From Calliphora vicina (lineage: Eukaryota > Arthropoda > Insecta > Diptera > Calliphoridae), in the NCBI RefSeq assembly GCF_958450345.1, contig NC_088780.1, positions 32,263,667 to 32,327,666 on the forward strand: a stretch of DNA of 64,000 nucleotides. Reading direction: 5' to 3'. Of the stretch, positions 1-10,143 are shown one piece after another. The notes under the pieces were generated by a model. That model was not told where the DNA came from. It saw only the letters and a program-made list of their open reading frames with translations, and searched no databases. Numbering within the stretch: the stretch's first letter is position 1; every line of letters starts with the position of its first letter. A program made the translations under genes and the position numbers.

Positions 1-1740
1 GAAAAACAAAAAAAAATATTGAAAAAAACTAAAAATGCGCTTTTAAAAATAATGCAGTTTTTATTACGAATTTTTTGTCGGTGAATGATGAGCAGCATGA
101 TGAGTATGATGATGATGAAGATGATGTTTTGTTTAAACATTTTTGAAGGTTACTTATAAACTAAACTAAAATGGGTGGGTGGGTAGTGTAAGTTTTTCAA
201 ACCTAAATAATAATAATAAAATATATACATAGATAGAGAGTTAGGTATTTGTTTATATAAATAAATACCTTAAAGTCTCCTTTTTTTAAGCTCCCACTCC
301 AGTTGTTAAGGAGGTTTTCTTTTTCTAGTTCTTTTTTCCTTTTTTTTTCTTTCTTTCCTTCTTTGTTTAAGGTTTGATTGTGTATTATTTTTTTTGGTGT
401 TTTTTTACTTCTTTTATTTTCTATATTTCTTACGCATGACCATAAAATATTTTATTTTGTTTTTTTTTCTTTCGTTTTGTTTAGACTAGCCACCAAATTC
501 TTTCCTTCTTTTTATTTATTTTTTTTTTGTTTGAAACAAAAATATTAACAAATTTACTGTTATTTTTTAGGTTTATTTTAACTAAATTTCACTGGTTTTT
601 AGAATATTTTTTCAAACTCTTTTTAATAAATAAAACAATTTTTTTTTTGATTTTATCAATAATTTAATTTATATTTATTTCATTTATTTAATAATTAATA
701 AGTAATACGTTTTATTTTGAAAATATTTCTAGTCTTTGCACCTTAATCCTTAACGTTTAGAGGCTCTGAGCACGACTAATGTTTGATTTTACTCAGCATC
801 ATTTAATGTAGTAAATGTAATCAGAAAACAAATTTACAACAAAAACTAATGTCTAATAATGCTCCCTGAGTATCCAAAAAATCATTTTTATACACGAGCA
901 TCCAACAACAAATAAACCGAAAACAAAATTCTAAAAATTCCCAAAATTATCAAAAACAAACTTTCTAAGCACCAACAAAATGCACTTAGTGCAGTTCTAA
1001 CAACAACAACAGTGCACACATTGTGCTGCTCTCTCTTTTTGTTTTATTTTATTTTGCTTTTCACATAATTAAGTTCTCTAAAACACTTTTACGCGCGCTC
1101 TCTCATTTGAAAACATCTTCTTCCTATTTCCATTTACTCGCCTACTTGCCATTCCTGCTCCCCATACTCACTTCAAGAACAAGAAAAATCCCTTTTTATT
1201 AAAGTTTTTTTCTTCCCCCCACGAAATATTTGCTGTAAAGTTAAACTGTCTGCCAGAGATGGCAATTATTTGATACTATTTCATTACATTAATGGTTTTG
1301 TTAAACGCAAATTCTGAACTTTTTTCCTAATTCTCTTATTTTATAAAACTTTCAGTTCTTTGAAATCATCTTATTAACTAAAGAAATTTTGTTTTCGACT
1401 TTATTAAAAGAATTTTATCATTTTCAAACGAAATTCTTTGAACATTTGAAATTTTAAGATGAAAAATATGTGAAAAAATAAAAAAAAAATTGTGAGTTAT
1501 AAAAACCCAATATGTAACGAATTGGTTTAGAAATTCATTAATTTTATAAAAACAGGCTGTAAATCAATTCAAATTCTAAACGATATTTTTATAACTAAAC
1601 TCGAATAAATCTTTTATTGTATTTTAGATATTTTTGGTTCTATAATTAATAAAGGAAAACCACAATTAATGACTTAAATACTGAGTTTTTTATTGAAACC
1701 AAAACGCTTGACCCAAATCATTTGCAGTAAAGAAAAATAA
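1..1740. other. AT-rich non-coding stretch, no gene seen
   Basis: I see no gene, transposase remnant or structured element. It holds long T and A runs, an imperfect ATG/ATGATG microsatellite near 85-126 and a GGGT run near 172-184. The more complex part at 880-1260, with CAACAACAACAG words, could be host intron or flanking DNA. Confidence 0.6.
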
Positions 1741-1744
1741 CTAG

Positions 1745-2240
1745 ATTTATACTTTTTTCGACAAATACTTTTGACTTTACATCATAATCCACAGATCTGC
1801 TCTGCTCGATGATACAAACCCCATATATTGTTGGAAGTGTTCAGAAATCATTGCTCATAAAACTCTGATTTTAATACAACTGAATGCGCTGTGAGTTTTT
1901 CAAGATGACTGAATAAAAATAATAGCCGCATTCGGAAGATCCAATTTTCGATCACACTTTCCATTATTGCTACTGGTAACTTTCAATAGGTTATAATTTA
2001 GAAGAAATGAAACATTCGCTTTTTAAAAATAAATTCGGAATATTGAATTTTCGATCATTCTTTCCAGCATTGCTACGAGAATCTCTCGAATTACGCGAGT
2101 AATGTTGGCTCCAAATCTTGTATCGTAGCTGGATTATCGAAAAAGATTTTTGACTACACATCAAAATCCACAGGTGCGATATTACACGATCTAGGCAGCC
2201 AGTGGCAGGTCGGAAAAGCGAAATTAGGGGGGGGGGGGTG
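1745..2240 (-). pseudogene. Tc1-like (IS630/Tc1/mariner) transposase C-terminal remnant, end repeated
   Basis: On the minus strand, 2240 to 2036 reads with breaks as the end of a Tc1-like DDE transposase: LPRSCNIAPVDFDV, a stop, SKIFFDNPATIQDLEANI, then TRVIREILVAMLERMIENSI. These match the family motifs 'WPPRSCDLTPLDYFLWG' and 'VI..I...MLE.VIENW'. Immediately downstream (about 1980-1925) a second copy of the last motif appears as PVAIMESVIENWIFRM, and near 1800-1750 a third piece resembles the SVDYDVKSKV segment. So the C-terminal part is present at least twice in tandem. No frame is intact and the N-terminal DNA-binding part is absent. Recognition is from memory of family motifs, not from a search. 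Confidence 0.65.
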
Positions 2241-2244
2241 AAAT

Positions 2245-2540
2245 AGGAATTTTCCCCTCTCAAAACCGAAAAGTTTTCATATAAAAAAGGAAAAAAAAAA
2301 GAAAAAATGTAGAACAAATTTTAATTTTTGTTGTTGGTTACAAAAGTATTTTGCAGTAGTAATATTTTGGTATAGAAATAACATAATGGAACTCAAATTA
2401 CTTACGACTTAAAGTTCTTAATACCAAAAGCATTTCGTACTAAACTAAAATAAAACAACTTATAGAAATTTTGAAAATTAACTAAAAATAGTACTAAAAT
2501 TTTGTACTAAGATAACTTGGTACTAATTTGTACGAAAGAA
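2245..2540. repeat. AT-rich DNA with loose TAGTACTAAA words
   Basis: Scattered copies of GTACTAAA and TAGTACTAAA occur at about 2420-2540. The same words make up the 16 bp array at 13.85-14.53 kb, but here they are spaced irregularly. No gene is seen. Confidence 0.4.
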
Positions 2541-3178
2541 TCGTCATATGCGGGAAGTTTTAAAAAAGTTTGAAGGCCAAGAATTGTAGACATTACTCCA
2601 TGAAGATTGTTGTAAAACTCAACAAGAACTTGCAAAATCATTGCGAGCTATTCAAGCAGCAATTTCAAAACGAGCTGCACGATTCATCCAAAAGCAGGGA
2701 ATTGTTTACTATATGAATTGAAGCCGAGAGACCTTGAAAGACGATCTTGCATGTCCGAAATGATGCTTGAACTGTATTAAAGAAAATCATTTTTGCACCG
2801 AATCATTACTTGCGATGAAAAATTTAACCATTACAATAACCGGAAGCATAATAGATCATATGTGAAGCCCGGCAAACCTGCCGAGTCGATATCAAAGCCT
2901 AATATCCATGGCGCTATGGAATTGCTCTGTATTTGGTGGCACCAAAAGGGTCTTATCTATTAAGAGCTGCTGAAATCTGCCCAACCCATCACAGGGAAAC
3001 TGTACCAAACGCAACTGTACCTGAAACCGTAATATTTCTTCATGACAACGCTCGGCCACATGTTACAATACCTGTTAAAAGTATTTAGAAGGAAGTGGTT
3101 GGGAAGTTTTCCGCTTTATAGTCCAGACCGAGCCCTGTCCAACTACTATTTGTTTCGCTTGTAAGCTAGGGCATTCAA
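2540..3178 (+). pseudogene. mariner (mauritiana-type) transposase remnant, copy 1
   Basis: Reads with stops and frameshifts as a mariner transposase: FEGQEL*TLLHEDCC, KTQQELAKSL, AARFIQKQG, ELKPRDLERRSCMSEMMLE, HRIITCDEKFNHYNN, SYVKPGKPAESISKPNIHG, ELLCIWWHQKGLIY, VIFLHDNARPHVTIPVK and YSPDRALSNYYLFR. The first two catalytic aspartates (CDEK, HDN) are retained. The third, normally in SPDLAPSDY, reads N. Near 2560 the REVL segment joins directly to FEGQEL, so the N-terminal helix-turn-helix region is deleted. Inactive. No terminal inverted repeats were identified. Confidence 0.85.
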
Positions 3179-3734
3179 TTCAAAGTTACTGATTTTCATA
3201 TAACAAATAAACCGATTAATTTGTATCGATTAACCGAAATTTCTTTTTTTTTACACTTTAACATATATTTTTTTTGTATGTATTTATTTTTCCATTTTAA
3301 TTCGAATACAAATGTAAAAGTGAAATTACATGATAATAGATACAACTGAAGATAATACTGAAACGAGTTTTTATAAGAATTGATCGATATTATTAAAAGC
3401 ATTTAAAATCAAAAAAATCCAAGAAGGACTCCAATGGTATAATGGTGGTTTTATATGCTTAGAAAAATAGATTAGATATGGGATATTCTTCACCATGCAT
3501 TACTTACGATTTCTCCAACATATACAATCAGCGACAGAGTTTATTCCAAGTCGAGTTTTATTAAAACTAAAGAAAATGATTTACTTTTTGGTTGAATTGT
3601 TATGTTTTGTTCTTTTTATTAATAAAATACTGAAATAAGTACAAAAAATTTGTGGTTTAAAATTTAAATTGAAATTATTCGGTTAATCGAATAATTTAAA
3701 ATTAACCGATTATTAACCGATTAAATCTAAACCC
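3179..3734. repeat. dispersed AT-rich repeat with ATTAACCGATT motifs
   Basis: From about 3465 to 3720 the order of words (ATTTCTCCAACAT, AATCAGCG, GTTTTATTAAAAC, AATTATTCGGTTAATCGAA) is shared with 9465-9720, so this is a second copy of one dispersed repeat. Family unknown. It runs into the hairpin at 3735-3843. Confidence 0.5.
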
Positions 3735-3843
3735 CGATTAATTATTTGTTCGATTAACCGATTCAATCAGAAACCCTATTAATTAGGGTATTTAATTAAT
3801 CGGGTTTCTGATTTAATCGGTTAATCGAACAAATAATTAATCG
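3735..3843. repeat. long hairpin, 42 bp arms
   Basis: The arm at 3735-3776 (begins CGATTAATTATTTG) is the reverse complement of 3802-3843 with one mismatch in 42 bp, around a 25 bp AT spacer. The arms consist of the ATTAACCGATT motif of the neighbouring dispersed repeat. Confidence 0.8.
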
Positions 3844-4289
3844 TAATTTTGTAAGCACATACAATTTTCCGAAAATGAGCGAATTCACTTAATTGTGAAT
3901 AAATTCGAAAAGAATCCATTGAATTTTATGACCGATATCTCATTTTGTTCCTATTACATGTAGCTTTGAGATAAAGCTATAACCCCCTGTCTATACCTGA
4001 CAAATTTTTATCATGATAAACTTCAAAATGGTTGTCTAGATAAAGAATTATCAGGTACTAGCAGACCCGGTGCGCTTCGCCACCCCAATTAGAAGAAAGA
4101 AATAGTACTATTAAGTCTCCGTTTGTGAATCTAATTGTAAATGTCTAATTTCATATTTCTGGGTCCATTATTATAGAAAATGCAAAATGTGTTCCAAATT
4201 TTAAATTTTTATGTTTATTATTATAAAATATTCAAAAAGTACCATTGCAATAAGGAAATAGTACCATTGATTATCACTTTTAAATTCGC

Positions 4290-4476
4290 ATTCACTAAAC
4301 CATAACCCGTCAAGTTTGAATTTTAGATTTGTATATCATTTCCTATATTATCAACTAATTTTGTTTCTATAATACTTAAGATTTAATAAATTATCACAAA
4401 ACCGAAACCGATCGGTTTTTAATTTTTTACAACCGAAACCGCGGTTTTGAAATTCTTCGATTTTTTGGAAACTCTA
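4290..4476 (-). mobile_element. truncated hAT-like element inside the Helitron
   Basis: The right end at 4476 reads inward on the minus strand as TAGAGTTTCCAAAAAATCGA followed by alternating CGGTTTCGGTT words. The same end starts the element at 17064-17308. The other end is missing or blends into Helitron sequence that shares ACCCGTCAAGTTTGA with 17.2 kb. Confidence 0.55.
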
Positions 4477-4489
4477 GGTCCGTTATTAT

Positions 4490-6890
4490 AGGAAATTCAA
4501 AAAAGTACCTTTAGAATATATAAAAAGTACCAAAAATCCCCCACTTGTGGTTTCCCACTCACTCTGGTCCATATAACCTTTATTTCATGTTTCAAGGTTC
4601 ATTGGTGTTGAAATTACAAAAAGTACCATTCGAATAAAGAAAAAGTACCAAAAAGTCTTCCCTAGAATTCTAACTCACTTAGGACCATGTAGTATGCATA
4701 ATTTCATGTTTTTAAGTCCATTGCTATAGAAAATTAAAAAAAAGTACCATTAGAATAAACAAAAGGTACCATGAGGTATCCGCTTGAATTTTCAATCACT
4801 TAGGACCATATACGCTCAATTTCATATTTCTAGGTCCATTATGTTATAGAAAATTCAAAAAGTAACATTAGAATATAGAAAAAGTACCAAAAAGCACCCA
4901 CTTGTAGTTGCTCACCCACTCGGGTCCGTATAACCTTTATTTAATGTTTCTAGGTTCATTGGTGAAGAAATTACAAAAAGTACCATTTGAATAAAGAATA
5001 AGTATCAAAAAGTCTCCCCCTAGACTTCTCACTCACTTACGACCATATATGTTTAATTTCGTGTTTCTAAGTCCATTGTTATAGAAAATTAAAAAAAGTA
5101 CCATTAGAATATAGAAAAAGTACCAAAAAGCATCCACTTGCGGATTCCCACTCACTCTGGTCCATATAACCTTTATTTCATATTTCAAGGTTCATTGGTG
5201 AAGAAATTACAAAAAGTACCATTCGAATAAAGAAAAAGTACCAAAAAGTCTCCCCTAGAATTCTAACTCACTTAGGACCATGTAGTATGCTTAATTTCAT
5301 GTTTTTAAGTCCATTATATTATAGAAAATTCAAAAAGTACCATTAGAATATAGAAAAAGTACTAAAAAGTATACACTTGTGGTTTTCCAGTCACTCGGGT
5401 TCATATAAGCTTTATTTCATGATTCTAGGTTCATTGGTGAAGAAATTACAAAAAGTACCATTCGAATAAAGAAAAAGTACTAAAAAGTGGCCCCCTAGAA
5501 TTCTAACTCAGTTAGGACCATGTATGCTTAATTTCATGTTTTTAAGTCCATTGCTATAGAAAATTAAAAAAAGTATCATTAGAATAAACAAAATGTACCA
5601 TGAAGTATCCGCTTGAATTTTCAATCACTTAGGACCATATACGCTTAATTTCATATTTCTAGGTCCATTATATTATAGAAAATTCAAAAAGTACCATTAG
5701 AATATAGAAAAAGTACCAAAAAGCACCCACTTGTAGTTTCCCACTCACTCGGTTCCATATAAGCTTTATTTCATGTTTCTAGGTTCATTGGCGAAGAAAT
5801 TACAAAACGTACCAATCGAATAAAGAAAAAGGACCACAAAGTCTCCCCATAGAATTCTCACTTACTTAGAACCATATATGCTTAATTTCATGTTTCTAAG
5901 TTCATTGTTATAGAAAATTCAAAAAAGTACTATTAGAATAAACAAAAAGTACCAAAAAGTCTCCCCCTAGAATTCTCACTCACTTAGGACCATATATGCT
6001 TAACTTCATATTTCTATGTCCATTATTACAAAAAATTCAAAAAGTACCATTCGAATATAGAAAAAGTACCAAAAAGCAGTCACTTGTAGATTCCCACTCA
6101 CTCCGGTCTTAATTTCATGTTTTTAGGTTCATTGGTGAAGAAATTACAAAAAGTACCATTCGAATAAAGAAAAAGTACCAAAAAGTCTCCCCCTAGAATT
6201 CTCACTCACTTAGGACCATATATGCTTAATTTCATGTCTCTAAGTCCATTGTTAAAGAAAATCCAAAAAAGTACCATTAGAATATAGAAAAAGGACCAAA
6301 AAGCCCACACTTGTGGTTTCCCACTCACTCGGTTCCATATAAGCTTTATTTCATGTTTCTAGGTTCATTGGTGAAGAAATTACAAAAAGTACCAATCGAA
6401 TAAAGAAAAAGTACCAAAAAGTCTCCCCCTAGAATTATCACTTACTTAGGACCATATATGTTTAATTTCATGTTTCTACGTCCATAGTTATAGAAAATTC
6501 AAAAAGTACCATTAGAATAAAGAAAAAGTACCAAAAAGTCTCCCCCTAGAATTCTCACTCACTTATGACCATATATGCTTAATTTCATGTTTCTAAGTCC
6601 ATAGTTATAGAAAATTTAAAAAAGTACCATTAGAATATAGAAAAAGTACCAAAAATCCCACACTTGTGGTTTCCCACTCACTCGGTTTATATATAAGCTT
6701 TATTTCATGTTTCTAGGTTCATTGGTGAAGAAATTACAAAAAGTACCATTCCAATAAAGAAAAAGTACCAAAAAGTCTCCCCCTAGAATTCTCACTCACT
6801 TAGGACCATATATGTTTAATTTCATGTTTCTAAGTCCATTATTATAGAAATTTCAAAAAAGTACCATTAGATGAACAAAAAAGTACCTAT
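4490..6890. repeat. dimeric satellite array, ~118 bp monomers in ~236-240 bp pairs
   Basis: Two related monomer types alternate. Type A contains TCTCCCCCTAGAATTCTCAC and CTTAGGACCATATATGC. Type B contains CCACTTGTGGTTTCCCACTC and CATATAAGCTTTATTTC. Each ends with GTACCATT.GAATA.AGAAAAAGTACC. Landmarks of type A recur near 5011, 5248 and 5488, giving a dimer of about 236-240 bp. About 20 monomers are present, with a few irregular pairings (two type A units in a row near 5930-6050 and 6480-6600). The array lies wholly within the Helitron. Confidence 0.85.
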
Positions 6891-7924
6891 AGTACAGTTC
6901 ACACATTTTGGTACCTAAATATTATCCCCTATTCCTAACACTAACTTCACTCAAATACATATCAGCTAACTTTAATGTCGATAACTGAAATAATTTAAAT
7001 TTTAAAAAAGTACCATTAGGAGAAAAGTACCAATTTCCCTTTTCTTACTTGAACACCCCTCAAGTTTGAAATTTAAAAATATTCCATTTTGCCAAAATTG
7101 TTTATGCTACAGGCATGTATCAAAATATTAAAATCTGTGTTAATGTGCCCAAGAATAAATATGTTTTAAAAAAAGTACCAAACTGTTTACCCGGATTTGG
7201 CCCAATATACACCTTGGTACTCGAGTTCCAAATAACACCCTGTTAGTTAATTTTTGTATGAATCCAGGAACCAACGTTAAAAAAAATTATCAAAATTGGC
7301 TTAATAATTTCAAATATAATGTATTTTCCCGATTTTATCCCCTTTTTGGTACCTTTTTTATCCCCATTGAGGTGGTACAATTTCATAGAAATAAATTTCT
7401 GTAACGTGGTGGGAGCTCATAATAAAATATTCGTATGTCTATGTCAAATTATAGAAAAACATATTTTATGAAAAAGTACCAAAAATTAACACAATTTTTA
7501 TCCCTTAAAAGTTCGAATTTCCAAAAAGTACCAAACTTATATTTTTTATTTTTTGTTAATTAAAGAATACGATTTAAAATTTGTTTCTATGTTTATTGGT
7601 TTAAAAGATACATAGGGTGCAAAAAAAGTACCAAAATACAGTTTTTACCCGTTTTCTCCCCTAAAAGTTTCGAATTTTCAAAAAGTACGAAACACCTGTC
7701 AGCTTATTTTTTAAATGGAGTAACATGCTATTTTAAGTTTTTTTATATCTTTATTAGTTTTGAAGATATAAGGTTACCGAATTTACCCGTTTTTACCCTT
7801 TTTTACCCCCTAAACGTTCGAATTTCCAAAAATCCCTTCTTATCGGATCGTTTTGGGGAGGGAGGAACCCACAGTTAAAATTTCGTGATTCTAGCTTCAG
7901 CCGTTTGGGCTGTGCGATGATGAA

Positions 7925-7964
7925 TCAGTCAGTCAGTCAGTCAGTCAGTCAGTCAGTCAGTCAG
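7925..7964. repeat. (TCAG)10 microsatellite near the Helitron 5' end
   Basis: Uninterrupted TCAG repeats. Such a tract just inside the TCTATATATATAAAA terminus is a feature I know from insect Helitrons. Confidence 0.95.
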
Positions 7965-8319
7965 TAACGTTACTCTTTTATATATATAGATAGTCTCCAT
8001 TTATTAGTATTTTTGCTTCGTTATGATAAAATTGTTAGTGCTTTGCTTAGAAAAGTTTGTCTTGACAATAAATGTCATTTATTGTTATGATGAATATTTG
8101 TCAAGTACAGACAGGGGGTAAACATGAACAATTTCTGTCGATTTCGATTTTTCATGAGTTTTTTAAAACAAAACAAGTAAGAGTGCTATATTCGGCTATG
8201 CCGAATCTTATATACCCTTCACCTTTGTTGTGGATGCATTATTATTTTTTATAATAAGTATATAGGTATGTATGTACATTGCCCACTTTCAGCGTACAGC
8301 ATCCTAAATTTATCAAGAA

Positions 8320-8775
8320 CATAAAAAACAACAACAACACCAAAAGAAAAAACAAAAACAAAATACGCAAGGCAATGAAACCAACACACATCCAAACATA
8401 CGTTTAATTGTATAAAAAACAACAACAACGCCAAAAGAAACAAAACACAAAAGAAAAAAAAATACGCAAAGCATGCACATTCAAACATACGATTTGTTGT
8501 TTTTTTGTCAAAAAAACCAACACACAACCAAACAAAAATTTAGTTGTATAAAAAACAACAACAACGCCAAAAGAAACAAAACAAAAAACAAAATACGCAT
8601 AGCTTGCGCATCCAACCATACGTTTTGTTGTTTTTTTGTCAAAAAAACCAACACACAACCAAACAAACGTTTAGTTGTATAAAAAACAACAACAACGCCA
8701 AAAGAAACAAAGCAAAATACGCATAGCTTGCACATCCAACCATACGTTTTGTTGTTTTTTTGTCAAAGCATGCAA
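8320..8775. repeat. tandem repeat of 131-136 bp units inside copy A
   Basis: The landmark TATAAAAAACAACAACAACG recurs at 8411, 8547 and 8678, with a diverged start near 8324. Each unit carries a CAACAACAACG tract, CCAAAAGAAACAAA, AATACGCA.AGC and TTGTTGTTTTTTTGTCAAA. None of the other copies of the dispersed repeat in this window has this array. It is the source of several overlapping low-complexity frames on both strands, which I do not treat as genes. Confidence 0.85.
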
Positions 8776-8952
8776 TACATTGTGTTTTTTGATGAAATTT
8801 TCAGAGGTTGTCTCGGATTTTTGCTCATATCTCCGTTATTTATGGACGGATTTTGCTGATTTTAAATAGCAAAATTCTCGAAAGTATGTCTGACAGAATT
8901 GTTGAAGATTTGGATCCCGGAGATATCTGGGGCCTTCAGAAAATTGATTTCA

Positions 8953-8968
8953 ACAGACAGACAGACAG

Positions 8969-9018
<50 letters not shown>

Positions 9019-9020
9019 GG
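8953..9020. repeat. (CAGA)n microsatellite
   Basis: CAGACAGA repeats with two CGGA interruptions. Expanded here relative to the 22.76 kb and 57.23 kb copies of the same dispersed repeat, where only a few units occur. Confidence 0.95.
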
Positions 9021-9159
9021 ACATGGCTTAATCGACTCCGCTATCTATAAGGATCCAGAATATATATACTTTATAGGGTCGGAAATGAAAAATGTAGAAA
9101 TTACAAACGGAATGACAAACTTATATATACCCTTCTCACGAAGCTGAAGGGTATAAAAT

Positions 9160-9745
9160 TAGCTATTTTCACGAAAAAAATATATTTTTTGCTTTAATTT
9201 GTTATTATAACTCCGAAACTACTGAAGCGATATATAAACGGATTAAATGATATGTAAATTAAAATTTTTCTAAGTTTATTTTAATAACATCGAACTAACC
9301 GTTTTTGAGTAATCATTAATTATTTTTAAAAAAAATCCTCTCTATAGAATTTAAAATTTGGACCATATTTGTATTACTGGAACCACAATACATCAAAATT
9401 GTGTAGTGATTTAAAAATCCTCTAATTTTGTATCGATTTTGTTGCCCTTTGTAATCTTTGTCATGTCTTATTTTCGATTTCTCCAACATCTAATTATAAT
9501 CAGCGTGAGTGTTTTTTCCCAGTCAAGTTTTATTAAAACAATTTAAATTATATTCTTTTTTTAAAAAAGTTTATTACAAAAGATCTCACTAAAATCCTAA
9601 AAAAAAACTGTTTGTTTTTCATGTTTTAGTTCAATAAGAACTCAAAATTGGTGTTTTTATTTTCAATTTTAAATTAAAATAGAAATTATTCGGTAAATCG
9701 AATAATTTAAAATTAACCGATTAAACCAGAAACCCGAATAATTGA
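9160..9745. repeat. dispersed AT-rich repeat
   Basis: 9165-9240 is the inverse of part of 59570-59650 (shared: TTATTATAACTCCGAAACTA, AGCAAAAAAT). 9465-9740 parallels 3465-3720, including AAATTATTCGGTAAATCGAA and ATTAACCGATTAAACC. No coding content. Confidence 0.5.
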
Positions 9746-9911
9746 ATAACCAACTAATTATGCAAAAATATGCTGTCAAGAGTGAAATATGCAAAAATAT
9801 ACATTAAACAACCTGTAATTTTACATTCCAAGAAAAATTGTTGAATATTTGACATATTTTCTATAAAATGTATAGAAATATTTTTTAATTTTAGATGAAA
9901 TTTGAATACAA

Positions 9912-10143
9912 TTGGTCAATTCACAAGGGTTCTTATCATGTCATTTTGTCATAATGTCCTAATATTTCACAATATTGCAAGCAAAAAATGTCCTAAAATA
10001 ATACTACTCTGTATTATTTATCGTAGCCAACCAGCTGAGACCTTCGACGAATGCCTAAGAGTCGGTTAACCCGAGCCGCCGAGTCCTGATATATTAGGAC
10101 ATTATGACAATATGACAGATAAGAGACCTTTTGAATTGACCAA
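9912..10143. mobile_element. 232 bp MITE with ~53 bp inverted repeats
   Basis: The left end TTGGTCAATTCACAAGGGTT continues to GTCATAATGTCCTAATAT. The right end inverted reads TTGGTCAATTCAAAAGGTCT, then GTCATAATGTCCTAATAT. The unique middle (10020-10085) is GC-richer and I could not assign it. The terminal words GGTCTC.TAT and ATTGTCATAATGTC are shared with the element at 29292-29545, so both belong to one family. I could not define a clear target duplication. Confidence 0.75.

Larger units (their letters stand above)
4058..7990 (-). mobile_element. non-autonomous Helitron carrying an internal satellite array
   Basis: Read on the minus strand it starts TCTATATATATAAAAGAG (plus 7990 leftwards), runs into a TGAC/CTGA microsatellite, and ends GCGCACCGGGTCTGCTAG at plus 4058. 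A short hairpin (GGTGGC, GAA, GCGCACC with a bulge) precedes the CTAG end. The flanks are A on the 5' side and T on the 3' side, with no target duplication. TC start, 3' hairpin plus CTAG and insertion between A and T are the Helitron hallmarks, and GGGTC..CTAG ends are common in insect Helitrons. No Rep/helicase is seen. The body is mostly tandem repeats (4490-6890) plus a more unique 6890-7860 stretch. Confidence 0.8.
3983..8118. mobile_element. small TIR element (PIF/Harbinger-like MITE), split by a Helitron
   Basis: The left end CCCCCTGTCTATACCTGACA (from 3983) matches the inverted right end, which reads CCCCCTGTCTGTACTTGACA inward from 8118; similarity continues through AAATWTTYATCAT. 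Both sides carry TAA (3980-3982 and 8119-8121), fitting the 3 bp TWA target duplication of PIF/Harbinger elements. Only 3983-4057 and 7991-8118 belong to it, about 203 bp. The rest is the inserted Helitron. No transposase is present, so it is non-autonomous. The superfamily call rests on the TSD alone. Confidence 0.65.
8172..9158 (+). mobile_element. dispersed fly repeat, copy A (longest)
   Basis: Starts AACAAGTAAGAGTGCTATAT, TTCGGCTATGCCGAATC, TATACCCTTCACC and ends with CTGAAGGGTATAAAA, so the ends are partly inverted (TATACCCTTCACC against GGTGAAGGGTATA in other copies). Common segments include GGACCGATTTTGCTGATTTT, GGATCCCGGAGATATCTGGG, GACATGGCTTAATCGACTCC and ACTTTATAGGGTCGGAAATG. The two frames reading QTDRQTD here are only the CAGA microsatellite. 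I recognise the repeat as widespread in flies but do not assign a superfamily. Other copies lie at 22.2, 23.5-27.5, 28.0, 56.7 and 62.7 kb. Confidence 0.75.

Noticed and set aside
8249..8735. Overlapping frames on both strands in the 8.3-8.8 kb tandem array
   Set aside because: Products of the 131-136 bp repeat; open on several frames at once and not retained in other repeat copies.
8899..9147. Open frames rich in QTDRQTD
   Set aside because: Translation of the CAGA microsatellite inside a dispersed repeat; the tract length differs between copies.
10020..10090. tRNA-like or structured RNA core in the 9.9 kb MITE
   Set aside because: GC-richer but no A/B box, acceptor stem or clear cloverleaf by eye.
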